A stretch of 64,000 nucleotides of DNA from Allorhizobium ampelinum S4 (lineage in GTDB: Bacteria; Pseudomonadota; Alphaproteobacteria; Rhizobiales; Rhizobiaceae), in NCBI RefSeq assembly GCF_000016285.1, contig NC_011989.1, forward strand, positions 2,669,001 through 2,733,000, read 5' to 3'. The position numbers and the translations under genes are program-made. The notes under the pieces are model-generated. The model worked only from the letters and a program-made list of their open reading frames with translations. It did no database searches and was not told where the DNA came from. Positions 63,375-64,000 of this stretch are shown piece by piece; positions within the stretch are counted from its first letter, which is position 1, and each line of letters opens with the position of its first letter.

Positions 63375-64000
63375 TCAGGACGCCTTTCCGGCGGCAGCGA
63401 TATTGTCCAGCATGATCTGGGCGCGATTGGCCACATTGCGCGGTGCCTCGCTGTCCTCGGTGATCTGCTGGAACCATTCGCGGGCGCGTTCCGTCTGGCC
63501 AGCCTTATAGGCGGCAAGACCGAGTGCCTCACGGGCGGAATGGCGCAGGCCCTGGCCGGGAACCGCCAGCGCTTCGACCTCAGTGGACACCTGTTCATAG
63601 GTGCCGTTGTCAATCAGCAGCCAGGCGGCGCGGATATGGGCGACATCGCGGATCACCTGCGGAACACTGTTATCCTTGCCGATGGCAGTGAAGGCGTCGA
63701 TGGCCGCTTTGGCATCGCCCTTCTCCGCCATGAGGGAGGCCGCCCGAAGCTTGGCCAGCACCGGATAAGCGCCGAACCCGTCTTTTTCGAGGGCTTGCAG
63801 ATCACTCAGCGCCTGATCATTCTTGCCATCTGTCGCCAGCTTGGTCGCTGCCAGAAAGCGGTCGCCGGACTTGGAGGCACGGTCGTCCGTGTAATAATCA
63901 TAAAGCCGGTATCCGGCGGTGCCAACCACGATCAACACGGCAATGCCAATGAACACTGGCCCCAGACGCCGCCAGAAACGGCGCATCTGTTCGGAGCGAA
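63375..64000 (-). CDS. Tetratricopeptide-like membrane protein (YfgM-like), 5' end outside the window
   Basis: The visible part has one membrane helix (RLGPVFIGIAVLIVVGTAGY) followed by TPR-like helical repeats (DGKNDQALSDLQALEKDG, AEKGDAKAAIDAFTAIG, KAGQTERAREWFQQI). An ATG at 63986 is available. The frame stays open to the right edge with codons for ELRSEQ-like residues, and this family usually has about 20 residues before the helix, so the true start lies beyond the window. Such proteins (DUF2133/YfgM type) sit next to der and bamB and work in envelope protein quality control. Confidence 0.85.
   Translation of the reverse strand, partial: RSEQMRRFWRRLGPVFIGIAVLIVVGTAGYRLYDYYTDDRASKSGDRFLAATKLATDGKNDQALSDLQALEKDGFGAYPVLAKLRAASLMAEKGDAKAAIDAFTAIGKDNSVPQVIRDVAHIRAAWLLIDNGTYEQVSTEVEALAVPGQGLRHSAREALGLAAYKAGQTERAREWFQQITEDSEAPRNVANRAQIMLDNIAAAGKAS

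Noticed and set aside
1..64000. tRNA, rRNA or CRISPR arrays
   Set aside because: Reading both strands I saw no cloverleaf with a GGTTCRA arm, no rRNA segment and no regularly spaced repeats.

Overview
The window looks like chromosomal DNA of a Rhizobiaceae bacterium (Rhizobium/Agrobacterium/Allorhizobium type). The signs are high-GC coding sequence, a fused trpE(G) gene with a short Trp-rich leader peptide, the choX-choW-choV choline transporter, a NolR-like regulator, TGA-N9-TCA iron-type operators and repeat families I recall from rhizobial intergenic DNA. Genus is inferred, because no rRNA or tRNA gene is present to anchor it.

Layout. 1-7.4 kb: the end of a DUF1285 gene, then a tight MoxR / DUF58 / DUF4159 / VWA-like membrane-protein operon. 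7.4-9.7 kb: a lower-GC patch with an HXXEE protein and two sister GNAT acetyltransferases, then an MBL-fold hydrolase. 9.7-15.2 kb: GNAT, glutathione transferase, Nudix, metallophosphoesterase, a stand-alone ClpP-like peptidase and a BenE transporter. 15.2-17.3 kb: leuA behind a Leu-rich leader peptide and attenuator. 17.3-18.4 kb: an AT-rich toxin-antitoxin pair with a Panacea/SocA-type antitoxin. 18.4-20.7 kb: an Lrp regulator divergent from a lysine/saccharopine dehydrogenase-like gene, plus a cysteine-cluster protein. 20.9-24.8 kb: an orphan type VI secretion module (VgrG, candidate effector, candidate immunity protein, PAAR). 24.9-30.2 kb: Stf0 sulfotransferase, trp leader and trpE(G), GNAT, and a cation efflux gene overlapping queF. 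30.3-35.5 kb: a small unknown, repeats, DUF2076, HupE/UreJ, SelO and an extensin-like protein. 35.5-39.6 kb: a TonB-dependent receptor under two iron-type operators, then fhs. 39.6-43.6 kb: a repeat-rich gap, LuxR-type regulator, PAS protein, DUF2333 and tdk. 44.1-48.5 kb: choXWV (choX frameshifted), HugZ-like and NolR-like genes. 49.3-53.3 kb: an omega-amino-acid aminotransferase, a decayed IS5/IS427-type element, and a predicted zincin toxin with two tandem immunity-like genes. 53.5-64 kb: amino-acid binding protein, aldose epimerase, CPT-like kinase, adenine deaminase, YefM/YoeB, alpha-glucosidase, GT4 glycosyltransferase, der and a TPR protein leaving the window.

Most of the window is ordinary chromosomal metabolism. 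The accessory interest is in three conflict modules (the Panacea-type pair, the VgrG effector cassette and the zincin toxin with duplicated immunity) and in regulation. Both the leu and trp leader peptides appear to start exactly at the predicted transcription start, which would make them leaderless. fhs and tdk share a colinear 102-bp upstream element.
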